NCBI GenBank assembly: GCA_025055175.1
Contig: JANWYT010000002.1
Coordinates: 248,001 to 312,000, forward strand
From: Anaerolineae bacterium
Lineage (GTDB): Bacteria; Chloroflexota; Anaerolineae; Aggregatilineales; Phototrophicaceae
Length of the DNA: 64,000 nt
Reading direction: 5' to 3'
Shown: positions 39,805 to 48,476 of the stretch, in pieces
How positions within the stretch are numbered: position 1 is the stretch's first letter
How the letters are laid out: each line of letters opens with the position of its first letter
Notes under the pieces: generated by a model
What the model was told of the DNA's origin: nothing
The model's database searches: none
Seen by the model: only the letters and a program-made list of their open reading frames with translations
Program-made: the position numbers and the translations under genes

Positions 39805-42444
39805 CTACTCGCCTAAGGCCGACAGACGCTCTTGGATTTGTAGCAGGCTGGCGCGCATATCATTCAGGCGCTCGCGTTCGCGCTCCACGATGGCCGGCGG
39901 CGCTTTGCTGATGAAGCCCTCGTTGTTGAGCCTAGCCTCTAGTTTTTCGGTCTGGTCGCTGAGGCTGGCGCGTTCTTTGCGCAGGCGTTCGCGTTCTGCC
40001 TGCAAGTCGATCAGGCCCTCAAGTGGTAGAAAAATTGTCGTGTCACCGTAGACGGCTGAGGCTGCCTGAGGTGGGGGCGGGGCATCATCTTTCAGCAGGC
40101 TGAGTTGCTGCACGTTGCACAAACGCGCAAAGATGTAATCGTAGCGTGCCAGCAGATCGCGCCGTGTGCCGGGAAGGGCTTGGGCATGGATACGCTTGCT
40201 AGGGTCGACTTTGTATTCGGCGCGAATGTTGCGGATGTCGCGCACTAGCTCCATGAACACCTGCATGTCGTCTTCAGCGTCTTGGTTGATAAATTCTGCC
40301 TTGCTCTGAGGCCAGGTCGCCATGATGAGGCATGGGCCATCATGTGGAATGTAGCTCCAGGCTTCCTCGGTCATGAAAGGCATGAAGGGGTGAAGCAGAC
40401 GTAAGCAGGTGTCCAGGGTGTGTACCATGACGCGACGTGTCATCTGCTTCTGCTCGTCCGTGCCGTTGTAAAGCGCCTGTTTGCTGATCTCTAGATACCA
40501 GGGGGCGAACTCATCCCACATGAAAGCCAAAATCTGGTTACCGGCCTCGCCATACTGATAAATGTCGAAGAGGTGCTGAGCAGTAGCAATCAGGCGGTTG
40601 AGTCGGCTGAGAATCCAGCGCGCAGGCATGTCCAGCTCGTCGTAGGGAGGCAGGCCAGACTCCAATTCACCATCTAGGTTCATATTGACCAGCTTGGTGA
40701 TGTTCCAGACTTTGTTGACGAACTTGAAGTTATACTCCACCTTTGCTGGGTCAAGGTTGACATCGTTGCCAGGTGTGCCGCTGGTGATGAGGGTGAAGCG
40801 CAGGGGGTCGGCGCCGTACTTATCGATCAAGTCTAGTGGATCGATCGTATTGCCCAGGGTCTTGCTGATCTTGCGGCCTAGTTTGTCGCGGATGAGGCCG
40901 TGCAGATAGACAGTGTGAAAGGGCGGCTGGTCGGTGAACCATAGGCCGAGCATAATCATGCGCGCCACCCAGAAAAAGAGGATGTCGTGACCTGTCTCCA
41001 TAATGCTCGTTGGATAGAAGCGCTGAAAATCTGGCGTCTGTTCGGGCCAGCCCAGGGTGCTGAAGGGCCACAAACCGCTGCTGAACCAGGTGTCTAGCAC
41101 ATCCTCTTCGGCAATCCAGCCTTCCCCCTGTGGCGCGCTGCGCCCGACGTAAATCTCACCGTAGGGATCGCCATCTCTTTCGCGATACCAAGCCGGAATG
41201 CGATGACCCCACCAGAGCTGGCGGCTGATACACCAGTCCTCAATGTTCTCTAGCCAATGATAGTAGACTTTCTCGAAGCGCTCTGGCACGATCTTAATTT
41301 GGCCATCGCGGACGGCGCGCAGGGCTTTTTCGGCGATGGCGTCCATCTTGACAAACCACTGATAGCTGAGCATAGGCTCAACAATTTCGCCGCCGCGCTG
41401 GCTGCGTGGCACGACCATGCGACGCGACTCGACTTTGATGGTCAGGCCAGCAGCTTGCATGTCTTGCCACAGCTTCTCGCGGGCTACAAAACGATCCAGG
41501 CCGACATACGGGCCAGCGTTTTCGTTGAGGGTGGCATCGCGATTGAGGATGTTCACCATCGGCAAGTCGTGGCGCTTGGCAATTTCATAGTCGTTGAAGT
41601 CGTGAGCTGGGGTGACTTTGAGCGCGCCTGTGCCGAAGTCCGTCTGTACATAGTCATCGGCAATCACAGGGATAGGTCGATTGAGCATGGGGACGAGGGC
41701 GCGTTTGCCAATCAGGTGCTGATAGCGTGAGTCGCTGGGATTTACCGCGATTGCTGTGTCACCCAAGATAGTCTCTGGACGAGTAGTGGCCACTGGGATG
41801 AAGTCACCATCCTCCAGAGGATAGTTGAAGGTGTAGAGCTTACCCTCTTCCTCGTCATGCTCCACCTCAAGATCAGAGACGGCAGTCTGTAAGCCTGGCG
41901 ACCAGTTGACCAAGCGCGGGCCGCGATAGATGAGGCCTTGTTCCCACAGAGCGATGAAGACTTCTTGCACCGCATGAGATAGGCCATCATCCAACGTAAA
42001 GCGCAGACGATCCCAATCGCAGCTTGCGCCAATACGGCGCAGTTGATTGATGATTGTGCCGCCTTTCTCTTCTTTCCAGGCCCAAGTGCGCGCCAGAAAG
42101 GCTTCTCGGCCAATGTCAAAGCGAGTCAACCCTTCTTCAGCGAGAGCTTTTTCCACTTGAAGCTGGGTGGCAATGCCAGCGTGATCCGTCCCAGGAAGCC
42201 AGAGAGCGGCCTTGCCGCGCATACGCTCATAGCGCGTCATCAAATCTTCCAAAGAACAAAAGAGGGCATGGCCAATGTGCAGTGCTCCTGTGACGTTGGG
42301 CGGGGGCATGCTGATGACGAACGCCTCCGCGTCGTCGGGCGCAGCTTCTGGCTTGAACCATCCATTGGCTTCCCACCAGTCATAGAGGCGTTTTTCAGCT
42401 TCAGCGAAGTTGAAATTGGCGGGCATTTCTCGTTGGTAATTCAT
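39805..42444 (-). CDS. valS: Valyl-tRNA synthetase
   Basis: A class Ia synthetase of 879 residues. The HIGH motif is in PPPNVTGALHIGHALF, the KMSKS motif appears as GRKISKTLGN, the editing domain has TTRPETILGDTAIAVNP, and the C-terminal ~65 residues form the ValS arm coiled coil. Sequence DLEVEHDEEEGKLYTFNYPL is usual for ValS. ATG at 42444 is chosen because AAGGAG is 5 bases upstream. The next upstream gene is udk on the same strand; a small GC-rich hairpin lies between. No T-box was seen. Confidence 0.95.
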   Translation of the reverse strand: MNYQREMPANFNFAEAEKRLYDWWEANGWFKPEAAPDDAEAFVISMPPPNVTGALHIGHALFCSLEDLMTRYERMRGKAALWLPGTDHAGIATQLQVEKALAEEGLTRFDIGREAFLARTWAWKEEKGGTIINQLRRIGASCDWDRLRFTLDDGLSHAVQEVFIALWEQGLIYRGPRLVNWSPGLQTAVSDLEVEHDEEEGKLYTFNYPLEDGDFIPVATTRPETILGDTAIAVNPSDSRYQHLIGKRALVPMLNRPIPVIADDYVQTDFGTGALKVTPAHDFNDYEIAKRHDLPMVNILNRDATLNENAGPYVGLDRFVAREKLWQDMQAAGLTIKVESRRMVVPRSQRGGEIVEPMLSYQWFVKMDAIAEKALRAVRDGQIKIVPERFEKVYYHWLENIEDWCISRQLWWGHRIPAWYRERDGDPYGEIYVGRSAPQGEGWIAEEDVLDTWFSSGLWPFSTLGWPEQTPDFQRFYPTSIMETGHDILFFWVARMIMLGLWFTDQPPFHTVYLHGLIRDKLGRKISKTLGNTIDPLDLIDKYGADPLRFTLITSGTPGNDVNLDPAKVEYNFKFVNKVWNITKLVNMNLDGELESGLPPYDELDMPARWILSRLNRLIATAQHLFDIYQYGEAGNQILAFMWDEFAPWYLEISKQALYNGTDEQKQMTRRVMVHTLDTCLRLLHPFMPFMTEEAWSYIPHDGPCLIMATWPQSKAEFINQDAEDDMQVFMELVRDIRNIRAEYKVDPSKRIHAQALPGTRRDLLARYDYIFARLCNVQQLSLLKDDAPPPPQAASAVYGDTTIFLPLEGLIDLQAERERLRKERASLSDQTEKLEARLNNEGFISKAPPAIVERERERLNDMRASLLQIQERLSALGE

Positions 42445-42486
42445 ACGTTCTCCTTCTCGTCCCATCTGAACCGAGAGGGCAGCTCA

Positions 42487-42502
42487 CCGCACGAGGGTGC
42501 GG
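42487..42502 (-). other. Small GC hairpin upstream of valS
   Basis: On the minus strand CCGCAC-CCTC-GTGCGG forms a 6-bp stem with a 4-base loop, 42 bases before the valS ATG. No T run follows, so it is not a clear terminator; it could stabilise or modulate the valS leader. Confidence 0.3.
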
Positions 42503-42529
42503 CCCCGCGCGATCCAGGGCGTCAAAGAG

Positions 42530-43171
42530 TTAGGACGACTGCCCCTGTACCATGCTGCGGATACGGTCGGCGATCATGTCGATAGCAACCCAATTATAGC
42601 CACCTTCGGGTACGATAACATCTGCGTAGCGCTTGCTTGGCTCAACAAATTTCAGGTGCATAGGCCGAACAGTCGTCAAGTACTGCTGAATAACCGAATC
42701 GGCGCTGCGCTGGCGCTCTTCCATGTCGCGTTTCAAGCGGCGAATAAAGCGGATGTCGGCGTCTGTATCGACAAAAATCTTGATGTCCAATAGGTCACGT
42801 AGTTCTCGATCCGCGAAGATGAGGATACCCTCGATCAGGATAATGGGTTGTGGCTCAACTAGGATCGTCTCATCAAGACGCATGTCGGTTGCAAAATCAT
42901 AGACAGGCACATGAACAGCTTGGCCATTCTGTAAGCATTTGATATGTTCGATCAGCAAAGATGTCTCCAACGCATCTGGGTGGTCGTAGTTGATGCGTCG
43001 GCGCTCATCGCTGGGCAGATGGCGAGTGTCGCGATAATACGAGTCGTGAGCCAAATAGGCGATGTGCTTGCTGCCAACACGAGCGAGAATTTGGTGAGAC
43101 ACGGTGGTTTTGCCGGAGCCTGTGCCGCCCGCAACGCCGATGGTCACAGGCCGCTTGTTTGCATCCTCCAT
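42530..43171 (-). CDS. udk: Uridine kinase
   Basis: Phosphorylates uridine and cytidine for pyrimidine salvage. A 213-residue P-loop kinase with Walker A VAGGTGSGKTTVS, the nucleoside-binding stretch AHDSYYRDTRHLPSDERRRI, NYDHPDALETSLL, YDFATDMR and the lid RRLKRDMEERQRSADSVIQQ. The ATG at 43171, with GGGAGG upstream, gives the family length. A longer open frame runs back to 43495 through the tRNA-Thr gene and is not coding. Confidence 0.93.
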   Translation of the reverse strand: MEDANKRPVTIGVAGGTGSGKTTVSHQILARVGSKHIAYLAHDSYYRDTRHLPSDERRRINYDHPDALETSLLIEHIKCLQNGQAVHVPVYDFATDMRLDETILVEPQPIILIEGILIFADRELRDLLDIKIFVDTDADIRFIRRLKRDMEERQRSADSVIQQYLTTVRPMHLKFVEPSKRYADVIVPEGGYNWVAIDMIADRIRSMVQGQSS

Positions 43172-43213
43172 GCCACCTCCCGCCCATGCAGCATCCTGTA
43201 GGGCAATATGAAG

Positions 43214-43285
43214 AGCCACTGGTGGGATTTGAACCCACAACCCTTCGCTTACGAAGCGAATGCTCTGCCGTTGAGCTACAGTGGC
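43214..43285 (-). tRNA. tRNA-Thr (anticodon CGT)
   Basis: A 72-base cloverleaf on the minus strand. The acceptor GCCACTG pairs with CAGTGGC, the D arm is GCTC/GAGC with loop AACGGCA, the anticodon stem is TTCGC/GCGAA with loop TTCGTAA (anticodon CGT, reads ACG), and the T arm is GTGGG-TTCAAAT-CCCAC. CCA is not encoded. It lies between purH and udk, 46 bases after the purH stop; a weak TTGCTT-17-TAACCT promoter may precede it, or it is cotranscribed with purH. Confidence 0.95.
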
Positions 43286-43331
43286 GACTTTTGATAGGTT
43301 ATCAGCCTGAAGCTGAAAAAGCAAGGCGCAG

Positions 43332-44873
43332 TTAATGGCGGAAGTGGCGGACGTTGGTGAAGACCATGGCCACGTTGGCTTGATTGGCTGCTTCGATGAC
43401 CTGGTTGTCGCGGATCGATCCGCCAGGCTGAATGATGGCCGTGACTCCCGCATGTATGGCTGCTTCAACCCCATCGGGGAAGGGGAAGAAGGCATCGGAG
43501 GCCATAACAGCCCCAGCAGCGCGGCTCCCTGCTTTCTTGAGTGCTAATTCGACAGCGTCTAGACGGCTGGGCAAACCGCCGCCAACTCCGACGATGTGGC
43601 CTGGCTTTGCCAAGACAATTGCGTTGGATTTGACGTGCTGTACCGCGCGCCAGGCATATTGGAGCGCGCTCAATTCTTCTGGGCTTGGAGCGCGCTCAGT
43701 CACGACAGTGAGCGCCGTCCCCTCTGGGTCTCCCATATCAGGACGCTGAGCCAGAATGCCTCGGTGGACGCTGCGCAGCTCCAAGTGATTGCCGTCGTAG
43801 GTGTGAGGGATGCGTAGCAGACGGCAGTTCCGACGACTGGCTAGCAGCATTTCATGGGCCTCTGGTTGAAAAGCTGGAGCAGCAATAGCTTCGATGAACA
43901 ACATGCCCAGAGCCTGGACGAAGGCCTTGTCCACTATCTCATTGACTGCAATGACGCCGCCAAAGGCAGAGACGGGGTCAGCTTCTAGGGCTTGGGGGTA
44001 GGCTTCCGCCAGTGTGGCTGCGCTGGCAATGCCAATGGGCGTCAGGTGCTTGACGATGACAACCGTCGGCTCATCGAAGCTGCTGACTGCGCGCCATGCG
44101 GAGTCAAGATCGAGGATGTTGTTGTAAGAGAGCTGCTTGCCGCCGACGAGCTGGCCACCAAGCGGCGTGCCGAAACGGTTGGGGCTGTAGAACGCGCCGC
44201 GCTGATGAGGGTTTTCGCCGTAGCGCAGATCTTCAGCGCGATAAAAAGCCAGAGATACTTGGTCGGGCAGAGCGCTGTTGGGATCAATAGGGGTGACGAC
44301 ATCGCGCGATAGGTAGGCGTGAACGGCTGTGTCGTAATCGCGGGTGTGAGCAAAAGCTTTGACAGCTAACTCGCGGCGCAGCACCAAGCTGGTTGAGCCT
44401 TCCTCGCGCAGTGCGTGGATGACACGCTCATAATCTGCTGGGTCGGTAATGACGGTCACGCGCAGGAAGTTCTTGGCGGCTGCTCGTAGCAGGGTGACGC
44501 CACCAATGTCGATCTGCTCGATGGCATCTTGCAGACTGACATTCGCTTGGGCGATAGTGTTCTGGAACGGGTACAGATTGCAGACCACCATCGCGATAGG
44601 GGCATAGCCTAAACGCTGAATCTCCTCAACATCCTCCGGCTTATCGCGCATGAGAATAGGAGCATGAATGGCTGGGTGCAAAGTTTTTACGCGACCTCCC
44701 AGCATTGCGTCCATGCCCGTGAGCTGCTGGACAGGAGTGACAGGCAGGCCATGAGCGCGTAGATCGCGCTCTGTGCCGCCACTGGCTACAATCTCCCAGC
44801 CAAGAGCGATTAACTGCTCTGCCAAATGCTTTAGGTTGTGTTTATCGTAGACGCTGATGAGCGCACGCGGCAT
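43332..44873 (-). CDS. purH: Bifunctional AICAR formyltransferase / IMP cyclohydrolase
   Basis: Carries out the last two steps of IMP synthesis. Residues ~1-140 are the cyclohydrolase (MGS-like) domain: ISVYDKHNLKHLAEQL, SGGTERDLRAHG, GGRVKTLHPAIHAPIL. The rest is the formyltransferase domain with LRYGENPHQRGAFY, VKHLTPIGIASA and the late IQPGGSIRDNQVIEAAN. In the VKHxNPxG motif the usual Asn-Pro-Cys/Ser is Thr-Pro-Ile, though Lys and His are kept. Length 513 is normal. It is the last gene of the carbamoyltransferase operon by spacing (47 bases). Confidence 0.95.
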   Translation of the reverse strand: MPRALISVYDKHNLKHLAEQLIALGWEIVASGGTERDLRAHGLPVTPVQQLTGMDAMLGGRVKTLHPAIHAPILMRDKPEDVEEIQRLGYAPIAMVVCNLYPFQNTIAQANVSLQDAIEQIDIGGVTLLRAAAKNFLRVTVITDPADYERVIHALREEGSTSLVLRRELAVKAFAHTRDYDTAVHAYLSRDVVTPIDPNSALPDQVSLAFYRAEDLRYGENPHQRGAFYSPNRFGTPLGGQLVGGKQLSYNNILDLDSAWRAVSSFDEPTVVIVKHLTPIGIASAATLAEAYPQALEADPVSAFGGVIAVNEIVDKAFVQALGMLFIEAIAAPAFQPEAHEMLLASRRNCRLLRIPHTYDGNHLELRSVHRGILAQRPDMGDPEGTALTVVTERAPSPEELSALQYAWRAVQHVKSNAIVLAKPGHIVGVGGGLPSRLDAVELALKKAGSRAAGAVMASDAFFPFPDGVEAAIHAGVTAIIQPGGSIRDNQVIEAANQANVAMVFTNVRHFRH

Positions 44874-44920
44874 GGAAAACCTCGCGTTGGATTGTCAACC
44901 ATCACAACGCAAGAGCAAGC

Positions 44921-45280
44921 TCAGAGGCCGCTCTCGCGCGCGTCTTTCTCCGTCCAACCGCGTTCTTCTTGGGCAGCGCGCGCCTGCACCAGGGCTGGCA
45001 GCTCTATGTTAGCGAACGGAAGCATGAACACAAAGGCGATGGCGAACATAGCGACGGCGATCAGCAAGGCAGTTGTCAGCGGAATGTCCAGAAAAATGAC
45101 CATGCCCAAGACTCCTGGCGTGAGGGCTGCCATGATAGCCGACGCTATGTAGTGGAAGGCGAGGGCCAAGGGGTCTTTGGTGGTGATCTTCTCGCGTTTG
45201 ATGGCGGCTTTGTGCGTTAGCCAGCCGAAGATCACGCCAAACGTCACCATGAAGGTGATGAACAGCAATTCGCGGCTCAT
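44921..45280 (-). CDS. Small membrane protein of unknown function (carbamoyltransferase operon)
   Basis: A 119-residue protein with three membrane helices (~4-18, ~38-60 and ~62-85: LLFITFMVTFGVIFGWLTHK, then IMAALTPGVLGMVIFLDIPL) and a polar C-terminal tail with RGWTEKDARESGL. The ATG at 45280 is preferred, with AGGA 5-6 bases upstream; the longer frame to 45430 covers the intergenic region and is low quality. Family not recognised. It lies 50 bases after the DUF5989 gene and before purH. Confidence 0.55.
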   Translation of the reverse strand: MSRELLFITFMVTFGVIFGWLTHKAAIKREKITTKDPLALAFHYIASAIMAALTPGVLGMVIFLDIPLTTALLIAVAMFAIAFVFMLPFANIELPALVQARAAQEERGWTEKDARESGL

Positions 45281-45330
45281 AGGTATCCTGCAAGTGGGGA
45301 CGCTCACGCGCCCCCTGGAATGTGCGAGGC

Positions 45331-45543
45331 CTAGAACAGGGAGTAGACGAAGACGCCGGCGGGCGAGCTGCTGCCGATGACGATGATCACGGCGAATAGG
45401 AGCAGGGTGATGATCATGGGCAGCATCCAATAGAGCTTACGTCGCCACAGAAAGCTCAACAGTTCACCGAGTACACCCATGCGCATCAGAAAGTCCTGCG
45501 CCATGCCACCGCTCTTCTTCTTCTTGTTTTCAATGGTTGTCAT
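45331..45543 (-). CDS. DUF5989-family small membrane protein
   Basis: A 70-residue protein: a basic N terminus, then FLMRMGVLGELLSFLWRRKL, a single membrane helix (WMLPMIITLLLFAVIIVIGS) and the short tail SSPAGVFVYSLF. The pattern ...LW.RK.WW..P....L........SS..PFIY.LF is that of DUF5989 proteins found beside NodU-type carbamoyltransferases. ATG at 45543 has AAAGGT upstream, better than the ATG at 45561. It lies 22 bases after the carbamoyltransferase stop. Confidence 0.8.
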   Translation of the reverse strand: MTTIENKKKKSGGMAQDFLMRMGVLGELLSFLWRRKLYWMLPMIITLLLFAVIIVIGSSSPAGVFVYSLF

Positions 45544-45565
45544 GCGATTACCTTTGTTCATGGTC

Positions 45566-47365
45566 TTACTGCTTCTTCTTGCGCACCAAGAACGGCCCCA
45601 TCACCAGCATATCGATGTCGCTGTTCTTGTAGGTGTTGAAGGCGTCGCGCGGCGAGGTGACGATAGGTTCGCCACGCAAATTGAAGGACGTGTTCAGCAC
45701 GACTGGCACGCCGGTCGCCTCCCCGAAGTACTTGACCACGTCATAATAAAATGGATTGGTGGCATGGTCAATAGATTGTAGGCGTCCCGTGCCTTTGTGG
45801 CAGACGGCTTGTACCTTGTCTTGGACGCTCTCCTTGAAAGGCGCGACCATGAGCATATAGCGTGGGGCTTCATGCTCCGCTACTGCGGAATAGTCGAAGT
45901 ACTCTGGAGCGCGCTCGCGCAAGATGACGGGGGCAAAGGGACGGAATGGCTCGCGAAACTTGATCTTGGTGTTGACGACTTCTTTCATCGCGTCGTAGCG
46001 CGGGTCTGCCAGGATGCTTCGATTGCCCAGGGCGCGCGGCCCCCACTCAAAGCGTCCCTGCATGAGGCCAATGACGTTTTCTTTGGTCAACGCCTCGGCG
46101 ACGACTTGAGCCAGCTCATCGGTCTTATCTACGAACGACTCGTGCGGTATGCCACGTGAGCGCAGGAAGTCGGCGTATTCTGCTTCTGTGTATTCCTTGC
46201 CCCAGTAAGCATGAGGCATAACCCACTTGCGCGGCTTGCCTAGCATGATGTGGTGCGCCCAAAGAGCTGCTCCCAGCGCGCCGCCGTCGTCGCCGGCAGC
46301 AGGCTGAATGTAGATTTCCTCAAAGGGCGTCTCGTTGAGCAACCGCCAGTTGGCTTTGGTGTTGAGCGCGACGCCTCCGGCCATGACTAGCTTCTTCTGT
46401 CCTGTCTGCTTGTAGAGATAGTTGCAGATGGCGATGAGAACGTCTTCGAGAACTTGCTGAATGCTGGCGGAGACGTCGGCGTAATACTGATTCTTCTCCA
46501 TAGCGGCGCGGTGCGTCTCGGCGCGCTGCGGATGGGTTTCCATCGTGAAGAAATCAGCTTCGCTAGGCCGAGGCTCACCGAAGAGAGCCAAGAATTTGTT
46601 GGAGAAGCTGCGCTCGACGGACTGCTGGTAGTCAAAATAGTCCATGTTGAGCGTGTAGGCGCCGGTGCTGCTGTCGAAGCTAATCAGCTTGTAGACTTTG
46701 TCCAGATAGCGCGGCGTGCCGTAGGGTGACATGCCCATCACTTTGTACTCGCCGTTGTTGACGCGGAAGCCGAGCCAAGCAGTGAAGGTGGAGTAGAGCA
46801 AACCCAGAGAATGGGGGAAGCGTTGTTCGCTGAACAGTTCGATGCTGTTCTCGCCTCGGCCTTCGCCCTCCCACACGCTTTTGGCGACGCCCAGCGTCGT
46901 GGTCGTCCACTCACCTACGCCGTCCACTGTGAGGACGGCGGCTTCTTTGAAAGGGCTGGCGAAGAAGGCGCTGGCGGCATGGCTCATGTGATGATCGCAG
47001 AAGATCACCTTGTCATAGCCGACGCCGCAACCGCGCTGGATCGCGCTCTTGATCCATAGCTTGTCGGTCAACCAGCTCACCATCGCTTCTTTGAAGACGG
47101 GCCAAGAGCGCGGGAAAGTTTGTAGAGTGCTTTGTAAGATACGCTCAAACTTTTGCAGCGGTTTCTCATAGAAGATGACGTAATCTAGGTCATCGCCTGT
47201 GATACCAGCTTGCTCTAGGCAGTAATCGACGGCGCGCTGAGGAAATTCGTTGTCGTGCTTCTTGCGAGAGAAGCGTTCTTCCATTGCAGCCGCGACCAAC
47301 TCACCATCTTTGAGGAGTGCTGCCGCTGAGTCGTGGTAGAAAGCGGAAATGCCGAGGATGTACAT
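45566..47365 (-). CDS. NodU/TobZ-family carbamoyltransferase
   Basis: A 599-residue enzyme that makes carbamoyl-adenylate from carbamoyl phosphate and ATP and transfers the carbamoyl group to an alcohol, often of a sugar or secondary metabolite. The N-terminal Kae1-like half has MYILGISAFYHDSAAALLKD, EERFSRKKHDNEFP and the metal site CDHHMSHAASAFFASPF; MAGGVALNTKANWRL and AAGDDGGALGAALWAHH follow. The C-terminal YrdC-like half carries GRFEWGPRALGNRSILADPR and VVLNTSFNLRGEPIV. All key residues look intact. No sugar-nucleotide or polyketide genes lie beside it, so the acceptor is unknown. Confidence 0.93.
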   Translation of the reverse strand: MYILGISAFYHDSAAALLKDGELVAAAMEERFSRKKHDNEFPQRAVDYCLEQAGITGDDLDYVIFYEKPLQKFERILQSTLQTFPRSWPVFKEAMVSWLTDKLWIKSAIQRGCGVGYDKVIFCDHHMSHAASAFFASPFKEAAVLTVDGVGEWTTTTLGVAKSVWEGEGRGENSIELFSEQRFPHSLGLLYSTFTAWLGFRVNNGEYKVMGMSPYGTPRYLDKVYKLISFDSSTGAYTLNMDYFDYQQSVERSFSNKFLALFGEPRPSEADFFTMETHPQRAETHRAAMEKNQYYADVSASIQQVLEDVLIAICNYLYKQTGQKKLVMAGGVALNTKANWRLLNETPFEEIYIQPAAGDDGGALGAALWAHHIMLGKPRKWVMPHAYWGKEYTEAEYADFLRSRGIPHESFVDKTDELAQVVAEALTKENVIGLMQGRFEWGPRALGNRSILADPRYDAMKEVVNTKIKFREPFRPFAPVILRERAPEYFDYSAVAEHEAPRYMLMVAPFKESVQDKVQAVCHKGTGRLQSIDHATNPFYYDVVKYFGEATGVPVVLNTSFNLRGEPIVTSPRDAFNTYKNSDIDMLVMGPFLVRKKKQ

Positions 47366-47367
47366 GC

Positions 47368-47598
47368 TTAGCCTTGCTGTCTTGCTGAGTCAAGATCGAT
47401 GGGGATTGGCTCGCGCTTGAGCCAGACGTTTTGAGGATTCTTGATGCGCAATGGATCGCTGAACAGGCGCGAAATCAGTCCGAAAGGGACAAAGATTGTA
47501 AAGTAGAACAGCACGACGACGACGCGAGCGTTCGTATCACTGATGATGGAGGTGATGATCGTGAAGCGATGCCAGGCAAGGTTGAGAATTTGCTTCAT
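47368..47598 (-). CDS. Small membrane protein preceding the carbamoyltransferase (SxtJ-type neighbourhood)
   Basis: A 76-residue protein starting at the ATG of MKQILNLAWHRFTIITSIIS, with one or two helices (NARVVVVLFYFTIFVPFGLI) and the tail RLFSDPLRIKNPQNVWLKRE. Small membrane proteins of this shape (helix followed by F.DPLR.K.....W) are seen just before NodU-type carbamoyltransferases in other genomes. It has 2 bases between its stop and the enzyme's start, so the pair is translationally linked. The frame to 47631 is not preferred. Role probably to anchor the enzyme at the membrane (inference). Confidence 0.7.
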   Translation of the reverse strand: MKQILNLAWHRFTIITSIISDTNARVVVVLFYFTIFVPFGLISRLFSDPLRIKNPQNVWLKREPIPIDLDSARQQG

Positions 47599-47644
47599 AA
47601 CAGATGAGGGCCTTCGTTGAACAGCCGACAAGACAACGCGCTAG

Positions 47645-47672
47645 ATGATAACATAGTCCAGTCGAGTGTCAA
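47645..47672 (-). promoter_or_regulatory. Strong promoter of the carbamoyltransferase-purH operon
   Basis: On the minus strand a perfect TTGACA (47667-47672), 16-base spacer and TATCAT (47645-47650). The first ATG lies about 47 bases downstream at 47598. It is the second TTGACA-16 promoter in the window, next to that of the metal importer. Confidence 0.75.
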
Positions 47673-47687
47673 TCGCAAGGGAAAACA

Positions 47688-48476
47688 ATGGATTTTCTGA
47701 GTATCTACAGCGTAGGTGCCGTAATCTTGCTGGTGTGCATGGTGGCGCTGTGGCTTCTGAGTCTGCGACTGCGCGACGCAAGTATTGTGGATATTTTTTG
47801 GGGGACAGGATTTTTAATCGTCACTCTGTTTTACTACCTAGCGACGATGGCGCAGAGCCGAGCTGAACGAGCAGCCCTAATCGTCGTCTTGGTGGCTATT
47901 TGGGGGCTACGCTTGAGCTTGCACATTGGCGCACGCAATTGGGGTAGGGCCGAGGACTATCGCTATGCCAATTGGCGCAGACAGGCTGGCGCTGCTTGGT
48001 GGTGGCGCAGCCTTTTCAAGGTTTTCCTGCTACAGGGAGCGCTGTCGTGGATCATCTCTGCGCCTCTGCTCGCTGGACAGTTTTACGGGGCTGACTCTCC
48101 GCTGGGTCTACTAGATGGTTTAGCAGTTTTGGTCTGGTCTGTGGGTTTCTTCTTCGAAGCAGTGGGTGATTGGCAGCTGGCGCGTTTTCGTGCCAATCCT
48201 GCGAACAAAGGCAAGCTAATGGATCGGGGCCTGTGGCGTTACACACGTCACCCCAATTACTTCGGCGATGCCGTCCAATGGTGGGGCTTCTATCTGTTGT
48301 CACTAGCAGCTGGAGCGTGGTGGACAGTATGGTCGCCTGTCCTGATGACCTATTTACTAGTGAGCGTCTCTGGCGTGGCTATGCTAGAGGCCAACCTCAG
48401 CAAATACAAGTCAGGTTACGCAGACTATGTACGGCGCACCTCTGCTTTCATCCCATGGCCACCCAAGCGCGACTAA
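47688..48476 (+). CDS. DUF1295 / steroid 5-alpha-reductase-like membrane protein
   Basis: A 262-residue integral membrane protein with about six helices. The C-terminal part has DRGLWRYTRHPNYFGDAVQWWG and FSRG-like motif LEANLSKYKSGYADYVRRTS, the hallmark of the DUF1295 / isoprenylcysteine methyltransferase / steroid reductase superfamily. Start at 47688 is preceded by AAGGG. NADPH-dependent reduction or methylation of a lipid is likely, but the substrate is unknown. Its stop overlaps the convergent Lon-domain gene by 4 bases. Confidence 0.85.
   Translation: MDFLSIYSVGAVILLVCMVALWLLSLRLRDASIVDIFWGTGFLIVTLFYYLATMAQSRAERAALIVVLVAIWGLRLSLHIGARNWGRAEDYRYANWRRQAGAAWWWRSLFKVFLLQGALSWIISAPLLAGQFYGADSPLGLLDGLAVLVWSVGFFFEAVGDWQLARFRANPANKGKLMDRGLWRYTRHPNYFGDAVQWWGFYLLSLAAGAWWTVWSPVLMTYLLVSVSGVAMLEANLSKYKSGYADYVRRTSAFIPWPPKRD

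Noticed and set aside
42494-42512. Plus-strand GAGGGTGCGGCCCCGCGCG resembles the T-box motif near valS
   Set aside because: It lies on the plus strand, opposite to valS, and lacks the remaining T-box structure and a downstream gene; on the valS strand it is only a small hairpin.
43286-43331. Promoter for tRNA-Thr (TTGCTT-17-TAACCT)
   Set aside because: The -10 box matches only three of six bases; cotranscription with purH is as likely.
43172-43495. Long N-terminal extension of the udk frame
   Set aside because: It runs through the tRNA-Thr gene and an intergenic region; the ATG at 43171 with GGGAGG upstream gives the normal enzyme.
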